Source: AP-15 sp963750195
GTDB taxonomy: Bacteria > Pseudomonadota > Alphaproteobacteria > ATCC43930 > CGMCC-115725
DNA length: 64,000 bases
Direction: 5' to 3'
Assembly: GCA_963750195.1 (NCBI GenBank)
Contig: CAVVPS010000009.1
Span: 62,001 to 126,000 of the forward strand
A program made the position numbers and the translations under genes. Shown one piece after another: positions 51,527 through 60,019 of the stretch. The notes beneath the pieces are model-generated. The model did not search any database and was not told where the DNA came from. It saw only the letters and a list, made by a program, of their open reading frames with translations. How positions within the stretch are numbered: the first letter of the stretch is position 1; each line of letters opens with the position of its first letter.

Positions 51527-51636
51527 CGCGCTTCTCCCTTTGCCAACAAACTATAATCATTCTAATCAAACGACGTCTAGCCAGTCAGTGGCGGCGTGAT
51601 CCCCAACGCGGATCGGCGTCGTCCTGGAGACCCAGC

Positions 51637-53076
51637 ATGGCCGACTATCAGTGGATGGGCAGCGAATTGCCCACATTTGTCACTCATCTCGAATGCAGTT
51701 TGACCGGGGAGCACTATCCCGCCGACACCTTGCAGGCCCTGTCGCGAGCCGGGAGGCCGCTGCTCGTGCGGTACGATCTCGACGGCGTGCGCCGAGCCCT
51801 CAGCCGAGACGCGCTCTCCGGTCGGCCGCAGAGTTTGTGGCGCTATCGCGAGCTGTTGCCGGTACGCCGGCCGGAAAATGTGCTGTCTCTCGGCGAGGTG
51901 ACAACCCCGCTCGTCCCATTGCCACGGCTGGCCAAGGGCGGAGAAATCCTGGTCAAGGACGAAGGCCGGTTACCCACGGGATCGTTCAAGGCGCGCGGAC
52001 TGGCGCTTGCCGTGTCGATGGCCAAGGAGCTGGGGATCAAGACCATGGCGATGCCGACCAACGGCAATGCCGGGGCGGCGATGGCGGCCTATTGCGCGCG
52101 CGCCGGGATCAAATCCTATATCTTCTGCCCCGACGACACCCCGGCGGTGAATATCCGCGAGATCGCGATGCAGGGCGCCGAGGTGTTTCTGGTCGACGGA
52201 CTGATCGACGATTGCGGAAGGCTGGTCGCCGAGGGCGAGAAGGCAGTCGGCTGGTTCAACTGCTCGACCTTGCGCGAGCCCTATCGCATCGAGGGCAAGA
52301 AGACGATGGGCATCGAATTGGCCGAGCAGCTCGGCTGGGAATTGCCCGACGTGATCTTCTACCCGACCGGCGGCGGCACCGGCATCATCGGCATGTGGAA
52401 GGCATTCGACGAGCTCGAAAAAATCGGCTGGATCGGGCCGAAACGGCCGCGCATGGTAGTGGTGCAGGCGGCGGGTTGCGCGCCGATGGTCAAGGCCTGG
52501 CAGGACGGCGCCGAGCACGCCACCCGCTGGGAGAACGCGCACACTTTTGCCGCCGGCATCCGCGTGCCGCAAGGGATCGGTGACTTTCTGATCCTGCGGG
52601 CGGTGCGCGAGAGCGGCGGGTTCGCGGTCGCCGTCGAGGACGATGCGATCGCCTGTGCCTGGCGGCACGTGGCGAAGGAGGAGGGGCTGCTGCTGTGCCC
52701 GGAGGGTGCCGCGACCTATGCCGCCTACGAACAGGCGTTGGCCGACGGGCGCGTGCGCGCGGACGAACAGGTCGTGCTGTTCAACTGCGCCAGCGGGCTC
52801 AAATACCCGATGCCCGAAGCCGGCCGCCGACTGAAGCTCGGCAATGCCGTCGATTGGCAGGGACTGATCGGGGCAACTCTGCGGGGACGTCCGAGGTTCC
52901 CTCTGCCGGTCGGCTTCCGTCGGGATTGCGGTCGCGCCTCGAGGGCGTGTGACGCAGCTCAGGACCGGCTCACTAAGCCGATCGTAAGCGAGAGAGCGCC
53001 CACCAATATGAGGCTGAAGGCCCAAGTCGCATCCAGATTGAACCAGCTCCGCGACATGAACTTGAGACCCAGGTAA
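51637..53076 (+). CDS. threonine-synthase-like PLP enzyme with C-terminal read-through
   Basis: Fold-type II PLP enzyme, related to threonine synthase. An early cysteine loop with paired ECSLTGEHYPADT is followed by LSLGEVTTPLVPL, LVKDEGRLPTGSFKARGLALAVS with the Schiff-base Lys near 118, MPTNGNAGAAMAAYCARAG, FYPTGGGTGIIGMWKAF and the terminal CASGLKYPMP. The family usually ends soon after that motif. Here the frame goes on about 70 residues past position 52860, in Arg-rich sequence that overlaps the convergent membrane-protein gene by 118 bases. The extension is probably non-native. Threonine synthase or a 2,3-diaminopropionate-type lyase are alternatives. Confidence 0.85.
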   Translation: MADYQWMGSELPTFVTHLECSLTGEHYPADTLQALSRAGRPLLVRYDLDGVRRALSRDALSGRPQSLWRYRELLPVRRPENVLSLGEVTTPLVPLPRLAKGGEILVKDEGRLPTGSFKARGLALAVSMAKELGIKTMAMPTNGNAGAAMAAYCARAGIKSYIFCPDDTPAVNIREIAMQGAEVFLVDGLIDDCGRLVAEGEKAVGWFNCSTLREPYRIEGKKTMGIELAEQLGWELPDVIFYPTGGGTGIIGMWKAFDELEKIGWIGPKRPRMVVVQAAGCAPMVKAWQDGAEHATRWENAHTFAAGIRVPQGIGDFLILRAVRESGGFAVAVEDDAIACAWRHVAKEEGLLLCPEGAATYAAYEQALADGRVRADEQVVLFNCASGLKYPMPEAGRRLKLGNAVDWQGLIGATLRGRPRFPLPVGFRRDCGRASRACDAAQDRLTKPIVSERAPTNMRLKAQVASRLNQLRDMNLRPR

Positions 53077-53552
53077 CGGTAAACCAGCCACGCCAAGCTG
53101 CCGCCGGCCGCGATCATCGCGACAGCGTGGACGATGGAGACCAGGACGGCCATGCCGAGATCGGCATTGATGAGAGCACCTGCCGCCTTATGGCCGCTGT
53201 TGAGGTCGGCGGCGCGGCAAAGACCGAGATAGATCGGTACCAGCATCAATCCCGCGCCATGTGCGATCGCCACGGCAAAGGACCAGAGCCCGAGTTGCGT
53301 CGGGCGTATGCGGGCGAGCACCCGCGGATGGCGCCGGTTGACGAACCGGAAGATGCCGAACCCGATGACCAGCAGGCTGGCGCCGATCTGGATCTGTCGC
53401 TGCCATTGGACGAGGGCGACCAATAAAGAGAAGGGAAGGATCACCACGAGCATTGCCAGCAGATGGCCAATCGTTAGCGGCCAAAGTGCTGCCACGAGGG
53501 CGCGCGAACTCCTGTCCATCAGCCCGGCTGAAACGGCAAGCGGCCATCCCAT
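52959..53552 (-). CDS. conserved integral membrane protein, possible missing start
   Basis: The 197 residues from ATG 53552 have five hydrophobic helices: LTIGHLLAMLVVILPFSLLVAL, IGASLLVIGFGIFRF, LWSFAVAIAHGAGLMLVPIYLGL, AVLVSIVHAVAMIAAGG and WAFSLILVGALSLTIGL. Conserved histidines are in GHLL, AHGAG and VHAVAM. Upstream of the ATG the frame reads WLAVVASGLYHGVNPG, which looks like the start of another helix, but it contains no ATG, GTG or TTG before the stop at 53631-53633. Only a CTG is available. It could use a rare start or have lost its N-terminus. Family not named, but the HG-N-P-G-W pattern recurs in membrane proteins of unknown function. Confidence 0.6.
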   Translation of the reverse strand: MGWPLAVSAGLMDRSSRALVAALWPLTIGHLLAMLVVILPFSLLVALVQWQRQIQIGASLLVIGFGIFRFVNRRHPRVLARIRPTQLGLWSFAVAIAHGAGLMLVPIYLGLCRAADLNSGHKAAGALINADLGMAVLVSIVHAVAMIAAGGSLAWLVYRYLGLKFMSRSWFNLDATWAFSLILVGALSLTIGLVSRS

Positions 53553-53640
53553 CCCCGGGTTTACCCCGTGATAGAGGCCACTCGCGACGACAGCCAGCCA
53601 AAGTGCGGCAGGTGTCCAGCCCAGTCCTGTCTACCTAGGT

Positions 53641-55041
53641 TCAAACCGAAGGATAGCAGAACGAATCCGTCGAGCAGTCGCCACCCTCGAGCCGGATCTG
53701 GTGCGCCCGGTACCCGTCAGGGAAGCTCACCCAATAGTCGTTTGCCAGCTCAATGCCGCCACTTTCGTTCGCATTGGCCATGACCTCCGCACCCGGCACC
53801 CCGTCGGGATAGAACTGGTCGTCCCAAGTCGAGTAGAGCGAGTTGGTCCAGTAGACCCGCTTGCCGTCGCGGCTGATCTCGACCATCTGCGGACCGCCTG
53901 CATACGCCTTGCCGCTCGGATGGGGTGTCCGGCGAGCAATGCCGCCGACATGGACCGAGCCTGCGAGCTTGGGCGTTCTCGGGTCAGTAACATCGTATTG
54001 ACGCATCTCGCCGGTTCCCCAGCAGGCGACGTAGAGAAACCGGTCGTCCATCGAGAGGTCGATGTCGGTCACCAGCGGCGGCACCGCGCCAAATCCCTGC
54101 AGGAGCGGTGGCAGCTGATCTTTGGATGCCGGCTCGGGCGGGATTGTCGCCGTCTTCTCGATGTGGAATTTGCCGCCCTCCCGCCACCAGGTCCAGATCG
54201 AGCCTTCGAGGTTCGTGGTGTCGACCACGACGCCTAGGAACCCGTACTCGCGTATGGGATCGTGCGCGGGCCGCACCTCAAGCGCCATCTGGTGATTGGC
54301 GCCAAGATCGATCGTCTGGACGTTGCGTCGGGCCCGGAGTTCCCAGAAGTGAATCCGATGGCCATATTTGTTCGAGAGCAGGTCCTCGGGCACGATGCCG
54401 TTCTCGAACTGCGGCGGCAGCCCCCACTCGCTCGAAACCATGTAGTCGCGCGGCAGGTTCCACCAGAAATCATAATGCAGGTTCTGGGGTCCGCGGTCGA
54501 TCTCCCAGCGGCCCAGGATATCGAACGTCTCGCAGTCCATGATAAAGATGCCCGGGGGCCCGTCTGTGCCGTCCTTGCCGCCGCCGCCGAGCGTGCTGAC
54601 GTATATGCCTTCCGGACCGCAATGGACCGTGTGAGGGCGGGAGTAGCCGGTTTTCTTGAAGACCTCCTCCGGCTCGATAATTTTGTGGATCCTCGCCTCC
54701 GCGGGATTTGGCTGCGTATCCACCACATAGATGCGCGAGGAGCGGATCCCGGGGATGATCAGGTAGCGCCGCTCGAGAAACGCGTGGCCGGTGAGCGGAG
54801 ATAATGCCGACGAGCAGGCGTTCCAGCCGAAATGGTGGAACTCGTCGCCCTTGTACGGCATCGTCACCGTATGGACGATCTGGCTGAATGTGGGCGAGCC
54901 GGGCTTTACATCGATCACCGCGAGGGCGTCGGGCTTTGAGAAGTCCGGGCTGAGCAGCAGCGTGTAGGCGAAGTTCTCTTGTGGGGCCTCCATCGCAAGC
55001 TTCGGCGACGCGTGGAAGGTCGGGTCAGGCCTTATCGGCAT
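53641..55041 (-). CDS. SBP56 / methanethiol oxidase family protein
   Basis: Selenium-binding protein 56 family beta-propeller, 466 residues. In bacteria such proteins are methanethiol oxidases, giving formaldehyde, sulphide and peroxide. Family motifs: FAYTLLLSPD near 24-33, DEFHHFGWNACSSALSP near 66-82 with the Cys proposed to be redox-active or Cu-related, HTVHCGPEGIYVSTLG near 137-152, PPQFENGIVPEDLLSNKYGHRIHFWEL, DIDLSMDDRFLYVACWGTGEMRQYD and HPSGKAYAGGPQMVEISRDGKRVYWTNSLYSTWDDQFYP. No signal peptide. The usual MauG and SCO1 partners are not nearby. Confidence 0.9.
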   Translation of the reverse strand: MPIRPDPTFHASPKLAMEAPQENFAYTLLLSPDFSKPDALAVIDVKPGSPTFSQIVHTVTMPYKGDEFHHFGWNACSSALSPLTGHAFLERRYLIIPGIRSSRIYVVDTQPNPAEARIHKIIEPEEVFKKTGYSRPHTVHCGPEGIYVSTLGGGGKDGTDGPPGIFIMDCETFDILGRWEIDRGPQNLHYDFWWNLPRDYMVSSEWGLPPQFENGIVPEDLLSNKYGHRIHFWELRARRNVQTIDLGANHQMALEVRPAHDPIREYGFLGVVVDTTNLEGSIWTWWREGGKFHIEKTATIPPEPASKDQLPPLLQGFGAVPPLVTDIDLSMDDRFLYVACWGTGEMRQYDVTDPRTPKLAGSVHVGGIARRTPHPSGKAYAGGPQMVEISRDGKRVYWTNSLYSTWDDQFYPDGVPGAEVMANANESGGIELANDYWVSFPDGYRAHQIRLEGGDCSTDSFCYPSV

Positions 55042-55221
55042 CGGATTACCTCCCTGTTGTTTATCGAGTATCCAAAGTCAGGACACTGCCCAATACCTCC
55101 GGCAGGATCCAATGCTCCGCTTACCCTAGAGGCCCGCGCCCGACTGAAGCTCGGCGCCGCGATTGATTGCCAAAACCGCAAAGGGCAGAGGATCGAACGG
55201 GCCGCTCAGCACAGATATGGT

Positions 55222-55878
55222 TCATGCGGCCGCGCCAATCGAGCTGCGGCTAGGCGCCACTCGCGCGGCCATATCCGCCACCGACATTACATGCGCCGTC
55301 GAGGCAGCGAGTATGACCAGGGTCGCATGGTGAACGTCGGCGTTCGGCATGGGTCCAAAGCCTCGATCCGGATAGTCGTATGTCGCCGTCGCATCCGAAA
55401 GGAACACCACCCGGTAGTTGCGGAACATTGCATCGCGCGCGGTTGCATGACAGCAATTCTCGGTCGACGTTCCCGAAATGACGACCGTATCGACGCCCCA
55501 TTCGCGCAAGATGATGTCGAGATCCGTACCGAAGAAGCCGCTGTAGCGATGCTTCTTGATCACGTGCTCACCCGGCGCCGGCGCGAGCTCGGGATAAATG
55601 TCCACTCCCGGCGTGCCGTCCACCAATGCCTCGCGATTGGCGATCGGCGGGTGCAAGTCGTCGAACAGACCCATATCGCAGCCGTCCCGGCGATGCACGT
55701 GCGCCGTATAGATCACCCGGATCCCGGCATTGCGGCAAATCTTCAGAGCTTCGGCCAGCTTCGGCGCCATGGCGCGCGCGGCGGATACTTCTATCGGAGC
55801 ACCAGCGGCCACGAAGTCGTTTTGCATGTCTACCACTATCATGGCCGTCTTGGCCGGATCGATCGCATCGATTTGCAT
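55222..55878 (-). CDS. isochorismatase-fold cysteine hydrolase
   Basis: Cysteine hydrolase of the isochorismatase family, 218 residues, cleaving amide or ester bonds of small molecules (such as N-carbamoyl compounds). The catalytic triad is visible: D17 in VVDMQNDF, K109 in IKKHRYSGF and C142 in GTSTENCCHATARDA. The start MQIDAIDPAKTAMIVV fits the family. It is encoded with the HpcH/HpaI aldolase and racemase downstream of it on the same strand and may act on the same catabolic route. Confidence 0.88.
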   Translation of the reverse strand: MQIDAIDPAKTAMIVVDMQNDFVAAGAPIEVSAARAMAPKLAEALKICRNAGIRVIYTAHVHRRDGCDMGLFDDLHPPIANREALVDGTPGVDIYPELAPAPGEHVIKKHRYSGFFGTDLDIILREWGVDTVVISGTSTENCCHATARDAMFRNYRVVFLSDATATYDYPDRGFGPMPNADVHHATLVILAASTAHVMSVADMAARVAPSRSSIGAAA

Positions 55879-55995
55879 TGCCAGGTGTCCTCTCGATGGT
55901 AAGCGAAGTGCGTCCGGCGATGAGGGATTTAGCGGCGAACGTGTCCTGCTATCGGCCGGAGACACGCTCCTATGGACGTTATCGGCGCGGCTGCG

Positions 55996-56859
55996 CTATG
56001 CGCGACCGGATGTTTTGCGGCCGAGTTCCAGCGCCGCAAACGAATAGACCGCGGCCGGCATCAGATAGCGGAAGCCCTTTTCGAGCAATGTCTCGATGTT
56101 CTTGGCGTCGACATGCGGGTGGCCGCACGGGACGTTGTGCGCCTTGCAGATCGCGAGGATTTCGTCGATCGCGGACGCCACAGTCGGGTGGTCGTATTGC
56201 CGCGGATAGCCCAGATCCTGCGACAGGTCGCCTTCGCCGATGATGACGACGCCGATGCCGGGCACCTCTTCGAGCATTTTCGGCAGATTGCGGATCGCGC
56301 GCACCTCCTCGCACATGATCGCAACCAATACCTCGCCCTTCGGGTTGAGCGGCCACACATCTGCGCGGTCGTAATATTCCTGCTGCGAGAGACCCCAATA
56401 ACGCGCCGCAGCGGCGGGAGCATCGCCGCGCTGACCGGCAGGCTCGTAATAGGCGGCCGTGCGCGGGCGCGGATAGCGGCATGAGACGACCGCGTTGCGC
56501 GCCTCGTCGACGGTGCTGACATGCGGCCAGACGATGCCGTAGACCCCATGGTCGAGCACCTGCTTGGCGATCCACTGGCTGGTCTCGCCGCCGTTAGGCG
56601 GAATCCGCACGAATGGGGTCACCGCGGGCGCCAGGCTGGCGCTGCGCACGATCTGGCGTCGGTCCAACATGTATTGCAGGCAATCGCGCAAGGCGCGGAT
56701 ATCATAGGCGCGATGCTCCATCTCGAACACGACGCCGTCATAGGCGGCGGCACCGACAGCTTGTGCGACACTGACCTCGGCCGCGGCGAAGGTGGTGAAG
56801 GCGGGCTTGCCCTCTTCCAGGGCCCGGATCACGCCGTTCAGGCGGGGTGTATCGGCCAT
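55996..56859 (-). CDS. HpcH/HpaI-family aldolase
   Basis: Metal-dependent class II pyruvate aldolase, 287 residues. Family features: LNGVIRALEEGKPAFTTF near 6-23 and AAAYDGVVFEMEHRAYDIRALRDCLQYM near 38-65 with the metal-type Glu. FVRIPPNGGETSQWIAKQVLDHGVYGIVWPHVST is the catalytic and barrel signature, with the conserved Arg. VAIMCEEVRAIRNLPKMLEEVPGIGVVIIGEGDLSQDLG provides a metal-binding Glu and Asp. It probably cleaves or makes a hydroxy-ketoacid. Same strand as the neighbouring hydrolase and racemase. Confidence 0.88.
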   Translation of the reverse strand: MADTPRLNGVIRALEEGKPAFTTFAAAEVSVAQAVGAAAYDGVVFEMEHRAYDIRALRDCLQYMLDRRQIVRSASLAPAVTPFVRIPPNGGETSQWIAKQVLDHGVYGIVWPHVSTVDEARNAVVSCRYPRPRTAAYYEPAGQRGDAPAAAARYWGLSQQEYYDRADVWPLNPKGEVLVAIMCEEVRAIRNLPKMLEEVPGIGVVIIGEGDLSQDLGYPRQYDHPTVASAIDEILAICKAHNVPCGHPHVDAKNIETLLEKGFRYLMPAAVYSFAALELGRKTSGRA

Positions 56860-56968
56860 TGCCGCGCTCCTCTACCGGAAAACGCAATGGTAGGACCAGG
56901 CTGCGCGCCGGGTCAACCCGAGGGCCGGATCGATCCTGCGGGCAAGCCTCGCCGAGTTGGCTCAGCGC

Positions 56969-57631
56969 TCAAACTCTGCCGAGCCGCACACGGCCGATCG
57001 CCATCGTGACCGCGGCCTGGGTCGGCTCGACCACCGGGATCCGCACTGCCTCTTCGAGATCGGCGCGGTAGCGCGCCATGCCGGCGCACCCCATCACCAG
57101 CACGTCGGCGCCATGCTGGGCCCGCAAGGTGTGGCCGACCTCGATCATGCGCGCCAACGCGGTGCGCCGGTCGGCGAGTTCGGTGACCCCCAGGCCCACC
57201 GGCAGATCGCCGGCGAGGCGCTGCGTCACCCCCATCGCGCCGATATAGCGCAGGTGGCGAGCCACCGATCGCGCGAGGATGGAAATCACGCCAAAGCGAT
57301 GACCGAGGGTTAGCGCCGCCAGGATTCCGCATTCGGCGATGCCGAGGACCGGCTTAGCCGTGCTCTCGCGCGCCGAAAACAGGCCAGGGTCGCTGAAGCA
57401 GGCGATGACAAAGGCGGCGGCATCAGCCTCATGCTCGCGGATCATTCGACACATCGGCAGGATGACCGCGTCCGCATCAAGCTGGCTTTCGATGCCGGGC
57501 GGCCCCTCTTCGAGCGTCAGGCACAGAATCTCGGGTCCGCCGGGAAAGCGCAGCGGCGCCATCGCCTCGTCGATCGCGCAGGTGACGGCCACGGTCGAGT
57601 TCGGGTTGATCACCAGAATGCGGTCAGGCAT
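56969..57631 (-). CDS. aspartate/glutamate (hydantoin-type) racemase family protein
   Basis: Cofactor-independent racemase fold, 220 residues. It opens PDRILVINPNSTVAVT at 2-17, the hydantoin-racemase N-terminus. The two catalytic cysteines are in VIACFSDPG near 76-84 and MGCAGMARY near 184-192. KPVLGIAECGILAALTLGHRFGVIS is the dimer/active-site region. It begins at ATG 57631; a start 10 codons upstream is possible. With the adjacent isochorismatase-type hydrolase it suggests hydantoin or N-carbamoyl amino-acid metabolism. Confidence 0.87.
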   Translation of the reverse strand: MPDRILVINPNSTVAVTCAIDEAMAPLRFPGGPEILCLTLEEGPPGIESQLDADAVILPMCRMIREHEADAAAFVIACFSDPGLFSARESTAKPVLGIAECGILAALTLGHRFGVISILARSVARHLRYIGAMGVTQRLAGDLPVGLGVTELADRRTALARMIEVGHTLRAQHGADVLVMGCAGMARYRADLEEAVRIPVVEPTQAAVTMAIGRVRLGRV

Positions 57632-57798
57632 GGGGCCTCTCCATTGGACCTTCTTCAGCAATTATCTCATCTTTTCGTCTGCGGTCGACTGCACTTGCCA
57701 AATACGCGGGTGCAGCTTGCGGGCGCCGACTTGCGCCGAGCGACAAACTTGGGCTCCATGAGATAGAGTTTGAGACGATCCGATTCAGAGAGGCGAGA

Positions 57799-58419
57799 AT
57801 GCTGAAGATTTGGGGCAGAGCGACCTCATCAAACGTGCAGAAAGTGCTGTGGTGCTGCGGCGAGATCGGCATTCCCTTCGAGCGGGTCGACATCGGCGGG
57901 CCGTTCGGCGGCAACCAAGATCCCGAATATCTTGCCCTGAACCCGAACGGGTTGGTGCCGACGGTTCAGGACGGCGAACTGGTATTATGGGAATCGAACA
58001 CGATCTGCCGCTATCTCGCGACTACCCATCGGGCCGAGCGGCTGTATCCGGCGGCGCCGGCAGGCCGCGCGCTCGTCGAGCGGTGGATGGATTGGCAGCT
58101 TTCGACCCTCGGGGCGCCGATGGGCGCACTGCTTTATGGGCTGATCCGCTCCAAGCCCGAAGGTCGTGACCATGCCACGATCGAGGCGGCGCGGCGCAAG
58201 GCGATCGTCGCCTGGACCATTGTCGAAGACGCGCTCGAAGGCCGTTCCTTTCTTGCGGGCGACGCTCTGAGCCTGGCCGAAATCGCCATGGGAACGCTGG
58301 TTTACCGCTGGCACGCCTTTCCGCTCGAGCGGCCACCGCTGAAAAACCTCAAATCGTGGTACGAACGCATGCGCGAGCGGCCTGCGTTCAAGACCTACAT
58401 CGAAATCCCGATCACGTGA
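57799..58419 (+). CDS. glutathione S-transferase
   Basis: The 206-residue GST. N-terminal thioredoxin-like domain: LKIWGRATSSNVQKVLWCCGEIGIPFERVD at 2-31, with a Ser/Cys catalytic region, LALNPNGLVPTVQDGELVLWESNTICRYLA near 50-79 with the cis-Pro and the ES glutathione-binding pair. The helical C-domain ends FLAGDALSLAEIAMGTLVYRW and KNLKSWYERMRERPAFKTY, a typical terminus. It probably conjugates or reduces electrophiles. It is divergent from the racemase operon, from which it may be co-regulated. Confidence 0.92.
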   Translation: MLKIWGRATSSNVQKVLWCCGEIGIPFERVDIGGPFGGNQDPEYLALNPNGLVPTVQDGELVLWESNTICRYLATTHRAERLYPAAPAGRALVERWMDWQLSTLGAPMGALLYGLIRSKPEGRDHATIEAARRKAIVAWTIVEDALEGRSFLAGDALSLAEIAMGTLVYRWHAFPLERPPLKNLKSWYERMRERPAFKTYIEIPIT

Positions 58420-58514
58420 TGGTGAGGGACGGGCATCGCGGTTGCTTTACAGGCGCGTCGCTATAATCTGCGTCAACCGTGAGCAGAACCGGGAAGAAGC
58501 GGGAAGAGGGGGTC

Positions 58515-58983
58515 ATGCGATCATACTTGAAGTTGCTGGCGCTCGGAGCGGCGGTCGCGTTTGTCGCGGCCTATTCGACGGCTGTGTTGGCCGCCGACAA
58601 GGAGCAGGTCATCAAGGATCGTCAAGCCTTTATGAAGGATCAAGGCCGGCAATGGCTGGTCGTCAGAAACTATATCCAGGGAACAGCTGATCAGGCGGCG
58701 GCAACATCTGCTGTCAGAGTCCTTGACCAAATCCGTTCCGAAGGTTCTGGATTATTTTCCGCCGGACACCGGGGGACCGGCTCCCGACGGCAAATTTGGG
58801 ACGAAGCCCGAGATTTGGAGCGAGCACGACAAATTTCTGGAGGCCGACAAGAAAGTGGCTGACCAGGTCGCGGCGCTCGGCGCAGCGGTGAAGAGTGGCG
58901 ACAAAGACAAGGTCGCGGCGGCGTTCAAGGATCTCAAATTCTGCAACGCGTGCCACGACACCTTCCGCGCAAAGCTGCAGTAA
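58515..58983 (+). CDS. c'-type monohaem cytochrome, interrupted by one frameshift
   Basis: Exported cytochrome of about 155 residues. Starts at ATG 58515 with GGGAAGAGGGGGTC upstream. Signal peptide LKLLALGAAVAFVAAYSTAVLA. The four-helix mature part begins DKEQVIKDRQAFMKDQGRQ. Near 58700 the frame advances by one base and continues LLSESLTKSVPKVLDYFPPD. The single haem site CNACH lies a few residues from the C-terminus, as in cytochrome c' and c556. A low-potential electron carrier or NO-binding role is typical. It overlaps the next cytochrome gene by 34 bases. Confidence 0.82.
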
Positions 58984-59840
58984 CAGCTCCCGCCGCCGCC
59001 GTCCTATTTTTCGCGGCGGCCGCGGCTGCCGCCGAGTCCGATTTGGTCGCACGCGGTGCCTATCTCGCCGATGCGGCCGACTGCCTTTCCTGTCATACCG
59101 ACAGCAAGCATGGCGGCAAGCCCTATGCCGGCGGGCGGGCGATCGCGACGCCGTTCGGCACCTTCTACAGCCCGAACATCACGCCCGATCGCGATACCGG
59201 TATCGGGCGCTGGAGCGAGGCCCAATTCGCGCGCGCATTGCGCGACGGCGTCCGCCCCGACGGCGCCAACCTCTTCCCAGTCTTCCCGTATCCGAGCTTT
59301 ACCAAGATCGTCGACGCGGACGCGCGGGCGATCAAGGCCTATCTCTTCTCGCTGCCGCCAGTGCGGCACAGCAACCGGGCGCATGACGTGCCCTTTCCGT
59401 TCTTCTGGCGCTTTTTGCAGAGGGGGTGGAAATTGCTGTTCTTCGATCGCGGGCCATTCCAGCCGAACCCGGATCGCAGCGCTGCCGACAACCGCGGTGC
59501 CTACCTCGTCACCGCGCTGGCCCATTGCGGCGAATGCCATACGCCGCGAAACTTGCTAGGCGCGACCGAACCGAGCCGCTTTCTCGCCGGTACGGAGCAC
59601 GGGCCGGATGGCAAGGCGGTGCCGAACATCACGCCGGACCGCGAGACCGGCATCGGCAATTGGAGCGAGGAGGACATCGTCGGCGTGTTGACCGATGGCC
59701 ACACTCCCGATTCCGACTTTGTCGGCGGCGCGATGGCCGAGGTCGTCAAAAGTACCGCGCGGCTGACCGACGCCGACCGGCGCGCGATCGCCGTCTACCT
59801 CAAATCGCTGCCGCCGATCGGCTCGCCAAAGAAAGACTGA
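58950..59840 (+). CDS. dihaem c-type cytochrome
   Basis: The 296-residue exported protein with two haem motifs: CLSCH at 45-49 and CGECH near 193-197. An Ala-rich signal segment lies at 13-28. Each haem domain repeats NITPDRDTGIGRWSE or NITPDRETGIGNWSE followed by a methionine region, showing an internal duplication. It resembles the cytochrome subunits of gluconate or alcohol dehydrogenases, passing electrons to the oxidase. The GTG start lies inside the upstream cytochrome gene, in another frame, so the two are translationally linked. No dehydrogenase gene is adjacent. Confidence 0.85.
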   Translation: MPRHLPRKAAVTAPAAAVLFFAAAAAAAESDLVARGAYLADAADCLSCHTDSKHGGKPYAGGRAIATPFGTFYSPNITPDRDTGIGRWSEAQFARALRDGVRPDGANLFPVFPYPSFTKIVDADARAIKAYLFSLPPVRHSNRAHDVPFPFFWRFLQRGWKLLFFDRGPFQPNPDRSAADNRGAYLVTALAHCGECHTPRNLLGATEPSRFLAGTEHGPDGKAVPNITPDRETGIGNWSEEDIVGVLTDGHTPDSDFVGGAMAEVVKSTARLTDADRRAIAVYLKSLPPIGSPKKD

Positions 59841-60019
59841 ACGGCGCAGCGTTTCGACACTGGACGCTCGGTCGAGACTTCTTATGATGGCGGGCGTTCC
59901 GACAGGGCGCAGTGGGGGCCAAGCCCCGGCATCGCTGCCGGAGCGCGGTCGAAACGTGGACCGGGCCTGCCGCGGCCGCTCGTCGGCAGTTCGGTTGGCG
60001 GCTGGCTAAGGAGCGGATT

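Noticed and set aside
59912..60019. Longer N-terminus for the patatin-like protein from GTG 59912
   Set aside because: The added residues are not family-like, and TTG 60020 has a well-placed AAGGAG.
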